Assembly (NCBI RefSeq): GCF_006517625.1
Contig: NZ_VHQI01000006.1
Coordinates: 1-64,000 of the forward strand
Length of the DNA stretch: 64,000 bases
Direction of reading: 5' to 3'
From: Mixta tenebrionis
GTDB lineage: Bacteria; Pseudomonadota; Gammaproteobacteria; Enterobacterales; Enterobacteriaceae
Shown: positions 56,736 through 64,000 of the stretch, one piece after another
How the letters are laid out: each line of letters opens with the position of its first letter
Position numbering within the stretch: position 1 is the stretch's first letter
Notes under the pieces: model-generated
The model's input: the letters and a program-made list of their open reading frames with translations, nothing else
The model's database searches: none
Told to the model about the DNA's origin: nothing
Position numbers and translations under genes: made by a program

Positions 56736-58397
56736 TTACTGCGGGTAGGGCACCCAGTCGCCGCCGTTCAGGCGAATCCAGGGTTTCCCCTGATACATCA
56801 CCACCACCGCATTATCGTTTTCCGACACCACCGGCGTTTGCGGCAGGTTTTCGGTCAGCACCGACATGTTGACGTTCGGCGCGTTAAACACCTGTCCATC
56901 CACCACGCGCGCCAGCAGCTCGGACAGCGCCAGCAGGCTGGTCGGCGTCCCGACGCTCAGCGGCTGGTCCTGATGCGGCGCCTTCATGCCGACAAAGCGG
57001 ATGCCCACCGGCACATGGGTAATGCCGGGGCTGGGAATATCGCGCAGGCCGGACATTTGCATCTTATCGCCCACCACCGCCGCGCCATGCTCCGGCACCA
57101 CCATCACCATTACCCGCCGTCCCGATTTTTCCAGCTTAGTCAGGAAAGCGTCGAGCTGATCGAACAGCACCTGCGCGCGCGGCTTCCAGGGCGCGGTGCT
57201 GGTGGAACCCAGCTCGCGCGTGCCGTCATGCAGCGGGATCAGGTTATAGAAGGTGGCGGTGCGCGCCTCGCTGCTTTTGGTGCGCTCGTCCAGCCAGCGC
57301 TGCATCAGCTGCGCATCGTTAAATACCGGCGAGCCGTCAAACGAGGTCAGCTCCGGCGCAATGCCTGCCTGCGACATCAGCGGCGCCTGCAGATCGCCCT
57401 CTTCGCGCAGCTCTTTCAGGTAGTTACCGAACACGCCGGTATGGTCCATCATCAGCTGTTCTTTAAAACCCAGCTGCGCCAGATTATCAAACAGATAGCA
57501 CTGCTGCTGCGTCGGCTTATAGAGATCGCTGTGCGATGCCTGACCGCAGCTGGCGCGCAACAGGCGAATCCCCGCCGGGCCGCTGTAGCCGGTCGCGGAA
57601 TTGTAGTTGTTAAGCAGAATATCAAAGTGCTGCCACAGCGGATGATCGCGCAGCTGCGCCGCATCGATATCTGACCAGGCAAGCGAGCAGATATTGATAA
57701 TCAAAATATCGAACGGCTGAGAATCGGGCGATAACGACGCGGGAAAATGGGTGACGCGCTGCTTCTCCGTCTGGTAAAAGCGGTTCAGATAAGCGGTCAG
57801 GTTAGCGCTGGTGGGCGGCGCGGATTCGTCCAGCGCGCCGTTATCCGCCGCGGCGTTGCCGACGGACGGTTTGCTGTTCAGCACCACTTCCGGCGTGGCG
57901 GCCCGCGACGGCAGCAGCGAAATCGAGGGGCCGGCGATATTAATCACGTTTATCCAGATCAGCAGCAGCGTAACCAGCACGGTGATACGCACCCACTGCG
58001 AGATAAACAGATAGAGCACCAGCATGACAAAGGCGACGCCCACCATCTGCCAGTTTATGAACCGGTTAAAAAGATCGAGCAGGTAGGCGCCGGAAAAGCC
58101 CGCCACCTGTCCGCCCTGGCTGAGAATGCTCTGCGGGCCGGGCAGCCAGGTATCGTGCCAGAACAGGCCAATAGCGATCGGCAGCGAAATCCAGTGGCGC
58201 AGGCGATGCAGGCGCACTGAAGGCAACGGCAGCAGCAGCCAGGCAAGAAAAACCAGGTTCGCCAGCGCGTGGAAGTTAAGATAGCCGAACCACAGCAGGG
58301 CGAACTTAATCAGAAAATAGAAGTTCCAGCCGCCCAGTCCGCGCCAGCTGCGCCAGAAAGCCGCGGTGGCCGGCTGCGTCTTTTTACCGTCAGTCAT
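56736..58397 (-). CDS. bcsG: Cellulose phosphoethanolamine transferase BcsG
   Basis: 553 residues (E. coli 559). Four to five membrane segments at the N-terminus, then a periplasmic alkaline-phosphatase-like domain. The catalytic Ser is in NSATGYSGPAG; zinc ligands are in NICSLAWSD (Cys) and VVPEHGAAVVGDKMQ (Glu, His). Decorates cellulose with phosphoethanolamine. Last gene of bcsEFG; start overlaps the bcsF stop. Confidence 0.95.
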   Translation of the reverse strand: MTDGKKTQPATAAFWRSWRGLGGWNFYFLIKFALLWFGYLNFHALANLVFLAWLLLPLPSVRLHRLRHWISLPIAIGLFWHDTWLPGPQSILSQGGQVAGFSGAYLLDLFNRFINWQMVGVAFVMLVLYLFISQWVRITVLVTLLLIWINVINIAGPSISLLPSRAATPEVVLNSKPSVGNAAADNGALDESAPPTSANLTAYLNRFYQTEKQRVTHFPASLSPDSQPFDILIINICSLAWSDIDAAQLRDHPLWQHFDILLNNYNSATGYSGPAGIRLLRASCGQASHSDLYKPTQQQCYLFDNLAQLGFKEQLMMDHTGVFGNYLKELREEGDLQAPLMSQAGIAPELTSFDGSPVFNDAQLMQRWLDERTKSSEARTATFYNLIPLHDGTRELGSTSTAPWKPRAQVLFDQLDAFLTKLEKSGRRVMVMVVPEHGAAVVGDKMQMSGLRDIPSPGITHVPVGIRFVGMKAPHQDQPLSVGTPTSLLALSELLARVVDGQVFNAPNVNMSVLTENLPQTPVVSENDNAVVVMYQGKPWIRLNGGDWVPYPQ

Positions 58398-58585
58398 TAT
58401 TTTTCTTTATCCGTCTTGGTAGAGCGGCGTTGCCAGGCGCCTTCATATTTTAACGAGCGGGGCGGCAGCAGCCGCTGCGTCAGGCCGCGCCAGCGGGCAG
58501 GCAGCCAGCGGGTGTAGAGCGGTTTCGTCAACAAGGCGATCAGCAGCAGCAGAATCAGGATCTGCACTCCATCCATTAAGGTCAT
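58397..58585 (-). CDS. bcsF: BcsF, small membrane protein of the cellulose system
   Basis: 62 residues with one N-terminal membrane helix (about 5-24) and a basic tail. E. coli BcsF (63 aa) recruits BcsE, hence BcsG partners, to the membrane. Recognised by size, topology and position between bcsE and bcsG rather than by strong sequence identity. Start overlaps bcsE stop (ATGA). Confidence 0.85.
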   Translation of the reverse strand: MTLMDGVQILILLLLIALLTKPLYTRWLPARWRGLTQRLLPPRSLKYEGAWQRRSTKTDKEK

Positions 58586-60135
58586 TCGTGCGGCGTCCCG
58601 GTTGGTTGAATGCTGAGCGTTACCGGCTGCGGCGTCTGGCGCAGCGTCGCCGCAGGCGCCGGCGCGACGCTGGCTGGCGCGACGTTAAGCTTCGGCGGCA
58701 TATCTTTCCACGCTTCCGGCGCCAGCGCCTTCAGCTGTCTGACTTCGGAAAGGATTTGCAGATCCTCGAACCACACCAGCCGGTTGGAGAACAGCTCGTC
58801 GTGCGGCAGGCGGAAGATAAACTTCAGCGCGGTATCAAGATCGTTATAACGGCACGAAGAGAGAAACAGATAGAGACGATCGCCCAGCAGCGTCACCAGA
58901 TCGCCGTAGCGTCGCGGTTTACAGAGCGTCAGCGCCTGCTCCGGCTTTAGCCCCGGCACCGGTCGCAGCGCCACCAGCAACCCTTTGCCGTTTTCCGGCA
59001 GCAGCGTATTGTCCACCAGCTGCGTCACCGCCTGGCAAAAGCGCTCCAGCGGTAAGAAGCCGCGTAGCTGTAGGGGCTGAAGCGAAAATAGCAGCGCCTC
59101 CAGGTTGACGGGTACGTGGCGGTTATAGCGCTGGCCCTGCAGGCTCTCCAGCGTGGTCAAAAAGCGCGACATCGGCGCGCCGAACGGCACGATAGCGTTA
59201 ACGCCGCAGGCCAGCAGCAAACGCTCATCGCTGTAGCGCAGGCTGGTTTGCATCTCGCGGATAACGATTTTCAGCCCGGCGCCGCGCGACAGCCGCAGGC
59301 TGTGTACCTGCTGCGCCAGGGCGCGGATCTGTTCGTTATGGCTCAGCGAGAAGATCACCGTGGCGGAATCGGCCTGCTGAGCGCGCGAGGCGACCAGCTC
59401 ATTGCTGTCAAACAGCTGCCAGTAGCTGGAGAGCGGCGGCGCGCCTTCCAGCACCTGCTTTTCCGCAATGCAGACCGCTTCGTCATTGAGCGTCAGCGGC
59501 GTGTTCTGCTCCTTTTCATGGATAGCGGCAAAACCCGTCTGCCGACAGGAGAGACGCAGTGCGCGATCCGCCATCAAACGATGATGATGGCACCACCAGC
59601 TAACGCGATAATTCCAGCTGTCCGGTTGATATTCCAGATGCGCCAGGCCATTTAGCTGACGAAAAGTATTAAGTAATGACTGACGTAAATTATTTACCCC
59701 TGAACCAGAAGTAATAATTAACAGGCAGCAATTACGTACGGAAAGTGTGTGATTAATTTTTTTTAGCCAGATAATTAATTCCGCAGGTGATAGTTTTTCA
59801 ATGAAAGAAAAATCATTAAAAAATAAAATCAGCCGTGGCTTTGCTGAAAGGATTCGCGCTAAATCTTCCGGTAAATCCAATAACGCCCGGCGTTTTTCCG
59901 CCAGCGAATAGCATGGAATACGATCTGGCCCGTGCGCAAGAACCGGTTCCAGCAGCGACTGCGGCTTTTCGCCGGCGCTAATTAACGTGAGCGCGCTTTG
60001 CGCCGCTATAACCTGCCGCGCCAGCCTGCGCGCGTCCTCAGGCCGGTTAACGGTAAGCCAATAGCAGCCGGGCGGCTGCATATCGATTAATTCATTCTGA
60101 ACCTGCTCAATACCGAGCGTAAAAGAGATTGCCAT
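58582..60135 (-). CDS. bcsE: c-di-GMP-binding cellulose regulator BcsE
   Basis: 517 residues (E. coli 523). N-terminal RecA-like and receiver-like degenerate domains, then the GIL domain with the RxGD motif in RRYGDLVTLLGD (about 430) that binds cyclic di-GMP. The C-terminus is Pro/Ala-rich. Enhances cellulose output by interacting with BcsRQ and BcsF. Divergent from bcsR. Confidence 0.92.
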   Translation of the reverse strand: MAISFTLGIEQVQNELIDMQPPGCYWLTVNRPEDARRLARQVIAAQSALTLISAGEKPQSLLEPVLAHGPDRIPCYSLAEKRRALLDLPEDLARILSAKPRLILFFNDFSFIEKLSPAELIIWLKKINHTLSVRNCCLLIITSGSGVNNLRQSLLNTFRQLNGLAHLEYQPDSWNYRVSWWCHHHRLMADRALRLSCRQTGFAAIHEKEQNTPLTLNDEAVCIAEKQVLEGAPPLSSYWQLFDSNELVASRAQQADSATVIFSLSHNEQIRALAQQVHSLRLSRGAGLKIVIREMQTSLRYSDERLLLACGVNAIVPFGAPMSRFLTTLESLQGQRYNRHVPVNLEALLFSLQPLQLRGFLPLERFCQAVTQLVDNTLLPENGKGLLVALRPVPGLKPEQALTLCKPRRYGDLVTLLGDRLYLFLSSCRYNDLDTALKFIFRLPHDELFSNRLVWFEDLQILSEVRQLKALAPEAWKDMPPKLNVAPASVAPAPAATLRQTPQPVTLSIQPTGTPHE

Positions 60136-60307
60136 AGAAGTTTCGCAAATTGGTTCAACCGAAGCTATTTTATTATAGACAGCGATTTATTTCGCCTGGA
60201 TAATTTTAATGAATATAATAAAAAAACGGGCCGCAGGTATCGCCTGTACTTTTACCGCAGGTCTCAAAAATTAACGCTGGTCGGCGTCCTCTTTGATGGC
60301 AAGATAA
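60136..60307. promoter_or_regulatory. Divergent bcsE / bcsR promoter region
   Basis: 172 bp, AT-rich near the bcsE side. Promoters are expected in both directions; no specific operator recognised. Confidence 0.5.
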
Positions 60308-60517
60308 ATGAAGCAACCGCAAGAAATTTCTGCAATAAACGCGAATACCGCAATGCCGGATGATATCAGTACGCTCGGTGAGGTATTTTCTTTTTCTGCA
60401 TTTCGCTATGTCGATATTGCACGCGAAGAGAGGCTGACGGCGATTCTGGCTCGCTGGCCGTTACTGCATGAGCTCTCTACAGCGCAGCAGGAACAGGAAA
60501 ACCTATGCCGGTTTTAG
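60308..60517 (+). CDS. bcsR: Cellulose biosynthesis protein BcsR
   Basis: 69 residues. The conserved C-terminal half (FSFSAFRYVDIAREERLTAILARWPLLHEL) matches E. coli BcsR (62 aa). It forms a stable complex with BcsQ that docks on BcsA. Overlaps bcsQ by 13 bp. Confidence 0.9.
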   Translation: MKQPQEISAINANTAMPDDISTLGEVFSFSAFRYVDIAREERLTAILARWPLLHELSTAQQEQENLCRF

Positions 60518-61236
60518 CGCTACAGGGCGTGCGCGGCGGCACTGGCGCCACCTCGATTACCGCGGCGCTGGCCTGGGCTTTGCAGCAGCTGGGCGAAACG
60601 GCGATCGCTATGGACTGGTCGCCGGCGAATCAGCTGCGCCTGCATTTTAATACGCCGCAGCGCGAGACGCGCGGCTGGGTACGCGCGGCGCTGGACGGCG
60701 AAGCGGCGTCACAGGCGGCGCTGCGCTATCCGGACGGCCCCGATTTCATTCCCTTCGGCCAGCTTAGCGGCGAGGAGCGCAGGCGCTTTTATTCCGATCC
60801 CGCGCCCTTCGTTACGCCCTGGCTGCAGCACCTGGCGGCGCTGAGAAGCCAGTACCGCTGGGTATTGCTCGATCTTCCCGGCGATGAGCAGCCCTGGCTG
60901 CAGCCGGTGTATGCGCAGGTCGATCGCCTGATTCAGCTGCTGACGGCGGACGGCAACTGCCATATGCGGCTGCACCAGTCCGGCGCTGCCGTGCCGCCGC
61001 TTTATCTGCTTAATCTGTTTAACGCCAACAGCAAGGTTCAGCAGGATCTGCACCAGCTGTGGATCGGCACCCTGCGTAACCTGATTCCGCTGCTGATTCA
61101 TCGCGACGAGGCGCTGTCGGAAGCGCTGCTGAACAAGCAGCCGGTGGGCGAGTATCGCCCGCACGCGCTGGCCAGCGAAGAGATCGTCACCCTGGCGAAC
61201 TGGCTGATTATGCATACCGGCGGGGAGGCAGCATGA
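60505..61236 (+). CDS. bcsQ: BcsQ, ParA/MinD-like ATPase of the cellulose system
   Basis: 243 residues. The deviant Walker A is GVRGGTGATSIT (residues 8-19): the usual signature Lys after GG is Arg and the second Lys is Ala, as E. coli BcsQ also departs from consensus. LINLFN/LPGDE segments and HRDEALSEALLNKQPVGEYRPHALASEE follow the BcsQ pattern. Works with BcsR at the pole or membrane to activate BcsA. Overlaps bcsA by 4 bp. Confidence 0.93.
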   Translation: MPVLALQGVRGGTGATSITAALAWALQQLGETAIAMDWSPANQLRLHFNTPQRETRGWVRAALDGEAASQAALRYPDGPDFIPFGQLSGEERRRFYSDPAPFVTPWLQHLAALRSQYRWVLLDLPGDEQPWLQPVYAQVDRLIQLLTADGNCHMRLHQSGAAVPPLYLLNLFNANSKVQQDLHQLWIGTLRNLIPLLIHRDEALSEALLNKQPVGEYRPHALASEEIVTLANWLIMHTGGEAA

Positions 61237-63839
61237 ATCCGTTACGCTGGCTGATCGCCGCGCCGGCCTGGCGAATGCTGAGCGCGCGCTACGACGGCTA
61301 TCGCCTGGCGGGCGCCTCCGCGCTGGCGGCGGGCATTCACTGCTGCTGGCTGGCGCTGGGCTGGGCGCTGCTGCGCTTTGAGGCGCCGGGCTGGCAGCGT
61401 ATTATCGCCCGCCGCCGCACGCTCTGGCCGCATATCTCGCCGGAACGCCCGCGCCCGCTCGATATCCTGCGTTTTCTCACGCAGAGCCTCTGGCTGCTGC
61501 TGTTGCTGCCGCAGGACGGCAGCGCCCGCAGCCAGCGCAAAAGGTTCAACGCCTTTCATCGTCTGTTCAGCTGGCGTCAGCAGGCGCTTCTCTGGCTCGA
61601 TCGCCTGCCGCAGCGCATTCAGCAGGGGGAGCGGCTGGAAGAGCGGCTTAACCGCCTGGCGCCCGGCCTGCGCCGGCTGCTGTTTATCGGCGGCAGCCTG
61701 GTCGCCGCTGCGCTGGCGCTGCTCTGTATTTCGCAGCCGTTCGATCTCTTCACGCAGTTTATTTTCGTGCTGATGCTCTGGGGACTGGCGCTGGTGGTAC
61801 GGCGCGTGCCGGGGCGGCTGGCGACCATGATGCTGATCGTACTGTCGCTAACCGTCTCCTGTCGTTACCTGTGGTGGCGCTATACCTCGACGCTCAACTG
61901 GGACGATCCGGTGAGCCTGACCTTCGGCCTGCTGCTGATCGCGGCGGAAACCTACGCCTGGGTGGTGCTGGTGCTGGGCTATTTTCAGACGCTGTGGCCG
62001 CTGCATCGCCAGCCGGTCTCGCTGCCGGACGACACGCGCCTCTGGCCCAGCGTCGATCTGCTGGTGCCGACCTATAACGAGCCGATGAGCGTGGTTAAGC
62101 CGACCATCTACGCCGCGCTGGGCATCGACTGGCCGAAAGATAAGCTCACTATTTACATCCTCGACGACGGCAACCGCGCGGAGTTCCGCGAATTCGCCGC
62201 CAGCGTCGGCGTGAAATATGTGGCGCGCCCGACCCATGAACATGCGAAGGCGGGCAATATCAATAACGCGCTGCGCACCGAGTGTAACAGCGAGTTCGTC
62301 ACTATTTTCGACTGCGACCATGTGCCGACGCGCTCTTTCCTGCAGATGACGCTGGGCTGGTTTGTGAAGGATAACCAGCTGGCGATGCTGCAAACGCCGC
62401 ACCACTTCTTCTCGCCCGATCCCTTTGAGCGCAACCTCGGCCGTTTCCGCCGCACGCCGAATGAGGGTACGCTGTTTTACGGCCTGGTGCAGGACGGCAA
62501 CGATACCTGGGACGCCACCTTTTTCTGCGGCTCCTGCGCGGTGCTGCGCCGTAGCGCGCTGGATGAGATTGGCGGTATCGCGGTCGAGACGGTAACGGAA
62601 GATGCGCACACCTCGCTGCGCCTGCACCGGCGCGGCCATACTTCGGCCTATATCCGCATCCCGCAGGCGGCGGGACTGGCGACGGAGAGCCTGTCGGCGC
62701 ATATTGGCCAGCGTATCCGCTGGGCGCGCGGCATGGTACAGATTTTCCGTCTCGATAATCCGCTGCTGGGGCGCGGCCTGAAGCTGGTGCAGCGCCTCTG
62801 CTACGCCAACGCCATGCTGCACTTTCTCTCCGGCATTCCGCGTTTGATCTTCCTGCTGGCGCCGCTCGCCTTCCTGCTGTTCCACGCCTATATCATCTTC
62901 GCGCCGGCGCTGGCGATCGCCATTTACGTGCTGCCGCATATGCTGCACACCAGCCTGACCAACTCGCGTATTCAGGGGCGCTATCGTCACTCTTTCTGGA
63001 GCGAAGTGTATGAAACAGTGCTCGCCTGGTATATCGCCCGCCCAACGACGGTGGCGCTGTTTAATCCGCATAAGGGCAAATTTAACGTCACGGCGAAAGG
63101 CGGCCTGGTAGAGGAACAGCATCTCGACTGGGTGATCACCAAACCCTATATGATTCTGGTGCTGCTTAACCTGGCGGGCGTCGCCATGGCGGGCTGGCGC
63201 ATCTTTTATGGCCCGCAAAATGAAGTATTAACGGTGCTGGTGAGCCTGCTGTGGGTGTTCTACAACATGATTATCCTCGGCGGCGCGGTGGCGGTTTCGG
63301 TCGAGGCGCGCCAGATCCGCGAGGCGCATCGCGTGGAGATGGCGATGCCCGCCGCCATCGCCCGTAACGATGGTCATATGCTGCCCTGCACGCTGCGCGA
63401 CTATTCGGACGGCGGCGTCGGCGTCGAGCTGCGCGAGCCGGATGCGCTTGGCGACGGCGAAGCGATTCACCTGCTGCTGCGGCGCGGCCAGCAGGAGTTT
63501 AGCTTTCCCGCCACGGTGCAGCGCGTCTTCGGGCGTCGGGCCGGTATCCGCCTGAGCCAGCTCACCACGGAACAGCATATCGATTTTATTCAGTGCACCT
63601 TTGCGCGCGCCGACACTTGGGCGCTGTGGCAGGACGGTTTCCCGGAAGACAAACCGGTGCAGAGCCTGACCGACATTATGATTCTGGGCTTTAAGGGCTA
63701 TATCCGGCTGGCGGAGTATGGGCCGGCCCGCCTGCGCCGCCTGTTCCGAATGCTGACCGCCTTCCTCTGCTGGCTGGCGTCGTTTTTTCCCCAAGGCGTG
63801 GGAAGCGCGCCGGCAGGCATTGCCGGTGTAAAACCGTGA
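61233..63839 (+). CDS. bcsA: Cellulose synthase catalytic subunit BcsA
   Basis: 868 residues (E. coli 872). GT2 family: DDGN and DCDHVPTR hold substrate-binding Asp residues, TEDAHTSLRLHRRGH the catalytic base region, and GQRIRWARG the QxxRW acceptor motif. Several membrane helices flank the GT domain. The C-terminal PilZ domain (about 690-800) keeps RQIREAHR and DYSDGGVGVEL for c-di-GMP. Polymerises UDP-glucose. Confidence 0.97.
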   Translation: MNPLRWLIAAPAWRMLSARYDGYRLAGASALAAGIHCCWLALGWALLRFEAPGWQRIIARRRTLWPHISPERPRPLDILRFLTQSLWLLLLLPQDGSARSQRKRFNAFHRLFSWRQQALLWLDRLPQRIQQGERLEERLNRLAPGLRRLLFIGGSLVAAALALLCISQPFDLFTQFIFVLMLWGLALVVRRVPGRLATMMLIVLSLTVSCRYLWWRYTSTLNWDDPVSLTFGLLLIAAETYAWVVLVLGYFQTLWPLHRQPVSLPDDTRLWPSVDLLVPTYNEPMSVVKPTIYAALGIDWPKDKLTIYILDDGNRAEFREFAASVGVKYVARPTHEHAKAGNINNALRTECNSEFVTIFDCDHVPTRSFLQMTLGWFVKDNQLAMLQTPHHFFSPDPFERNLGRFRRTPNEGTLFYGLVQDGNDTWDATFFCGSCAVLRRSALDEIGGIAVETVTEDAHTSLRLHRRGHTSAYIRIPQAAGLATESLSAHIGQRIRWARGMVQIFRLDNPLLGRGLKLVQRLCYANAMLHFLSGIPRLIFLLAPLAFLLFHAYIIFAPALAIAIYVLPHMLHTSLTNSRIQGRYRHSFWSEVYETVLAWYIARPTTVALFNPHKGKFNVTAKGGLVEEQHLDWVITKPYMILVLLNLAGVAMAGWRIFYGPQNEVLTVLVSLLWVFYNMIILGGAVAVSVEARQIREAHRVEMAMPAAIARNDGHMLPCTLRDYSDGGVGVELREPDALGDGEAIHLLLRRGQQEFSFPATVQRVFGRRAGIRLSQLTTEQHIDFIQCTFARADTWALWQDGFPEDKPVQSLTDIMILGFKGYIRLAEYGPARLRRLFRMLTAFLCWLASFFPQGVGSAPAGIAGVKP

Positions 63840-63858
63840 CTTAACTGATGATGCGACA

Positions 63859-64000
63859 ATGACGAGAAAAATAAGCTGGTTTACCGCCGTGCTGATGGGC
63901 CTGACGCCGCTGGCCTATGGCGCTCCTGAATCTAACCCGGCCCCGGCCCCGGCGTCGGCCGGCATGGCGCAGCCAGCCGAGGCGCCGGCGGGCAGCGCCG
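63859..64000 (+). CDS. bcsB: BcsB, periplasmic cellulose synthase subunit (partial, 3' end outside window)
   Basis: From ATG 63859 an N-terminal Sec signal (TRKISWFTAVLMGLTPLAYG) is followed by a Pro/Ala-rich segment (NPAPAPASAGMAQPAEAP). Position right after bcsA identifies it; the carbohydrate-binding body lies outside the window. No clear Shine-Dalgarno before the ATG. Confidence 0.85.
   Translation, partial: MTRKISWFTAVLMGLTPLAYGAPESNPAPAPASAGMAQPAEAPAGSA

Noticed and set aside
60505-60570. BcsQ Walker A lacking both lysines as a sign of gene decay
   Set aside because: E. coli BcsQ also departs from the canonical P-loop and the rest of the gene is intact, so this is treated as a family trait.
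61848-63218. 456-codon minus-strand frame opposite bcsA
   Set aside because: Antisense shadow of bcsA.
1-64000. CRISPR arrays, rRNA genes, complete insertion sequences or prophage
   Set aside because: None was seen: no regularly spaced repeats, no rRNA-like sequence and no transposase apart from the integrase remnant.

Overview
The window looks like chromosome of a member of the Enterobacterales, most likely the family Erwiniaceae (Pantoea/Mixta/Erwinia relatives). This is inferred from protein similarity recalled from memory and from gene neighbourhoods; no search was run. Most genes are close relatives of the E. coli 79-82 min region (xyl, glyQS, selAB, mtl, yiaF/yiaG, eptB-proK-dpp, bcs) but in a different arrangement. 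Three accessory patches stand out by AT-rich composition or lack of E. coli counterparts.

Layout. (1) 1-3337: the 3' end of a contact-dependent inhibition (CDI) locus, with the last residues of a CdiA toxin and its membrane immunity protein, then two displaced orphan toxin/immunity modules that each begin exactly at the VENN codons. The third toxin is frameshifted in an A6 tract. Next come a SymE-like fragment and the first codons of a P4-type integrase. These abut the 3' end of the selenocysteine tRNA gene selC (3338-3432), so this is the edge of a genomic island in selC. (2) 3608-11852: D-xylose regulon xylR, xylHGF (minus) and xylAB (plus), sharing a divergent control region. (3) 11907-16121: wecH and glyQS. 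(4) 16317-26997: selB, selA, a GST, fdhE, the fdoGHI formate dehydrogenase-O operon and divergent fdhD. The catalytic residue of this FdoG is Cys (TGT), not selenocysteine, although selA, selB and selC are all present. (5) 26998-28960: AT-rich patch with two small double-glycine-leader peptides that look like class II microcin/bacteriocin precursors, each followed by its own terminator. (6) 28977-34988: sodA, a VirK/YbjX (DUF535) protein, yibL and the mannitol operon mtlADR with a CRP-site array. (7) 35475-41288: sialic acid catabolism, with a eukaryotic-type N-acetylneuraminate lyase, an RpiR-type regulator, nanT, nanE, nanK and nanQ. (8) 41446-46644: yiaF; a DUF2975 / YozG-like regulator / small lipoprotein operon with a striking duplicated operator; yiaG; a small HD-domain alarmone-hydrolase-like protein divergent from ohrR; and ohr. 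(9) 46920-55293: eptB, tRNA-Pro(CGG) proK and dppABCDF. (10) 55626-56669: a soluble zinc-binding (CZB) chemoreceptor-like gene interrupted by an in-frame TAA. (11) 56736-64000: cellulose synthesis genes bcsGFE (minus) and bcsRQAB (plus; bcsB runs off the end).

How it fits together: uptake and catabolism of xylose, mannitol and sialic acid, and dipeptide import, sit beside envelope functions (EptB, cellulose with phosphoethanolamine modification), oxidative defence (SodA, Ohr) and interbacterial competition (CDI, putative microcins). The parts most worth following are the two microcin-like precursors, the DUF2975 operon and its operator, the CDI module array at selC, the Cys-type FdoG beside an intact Sec apparatus, and the interrupted CZB gene beside bcs.
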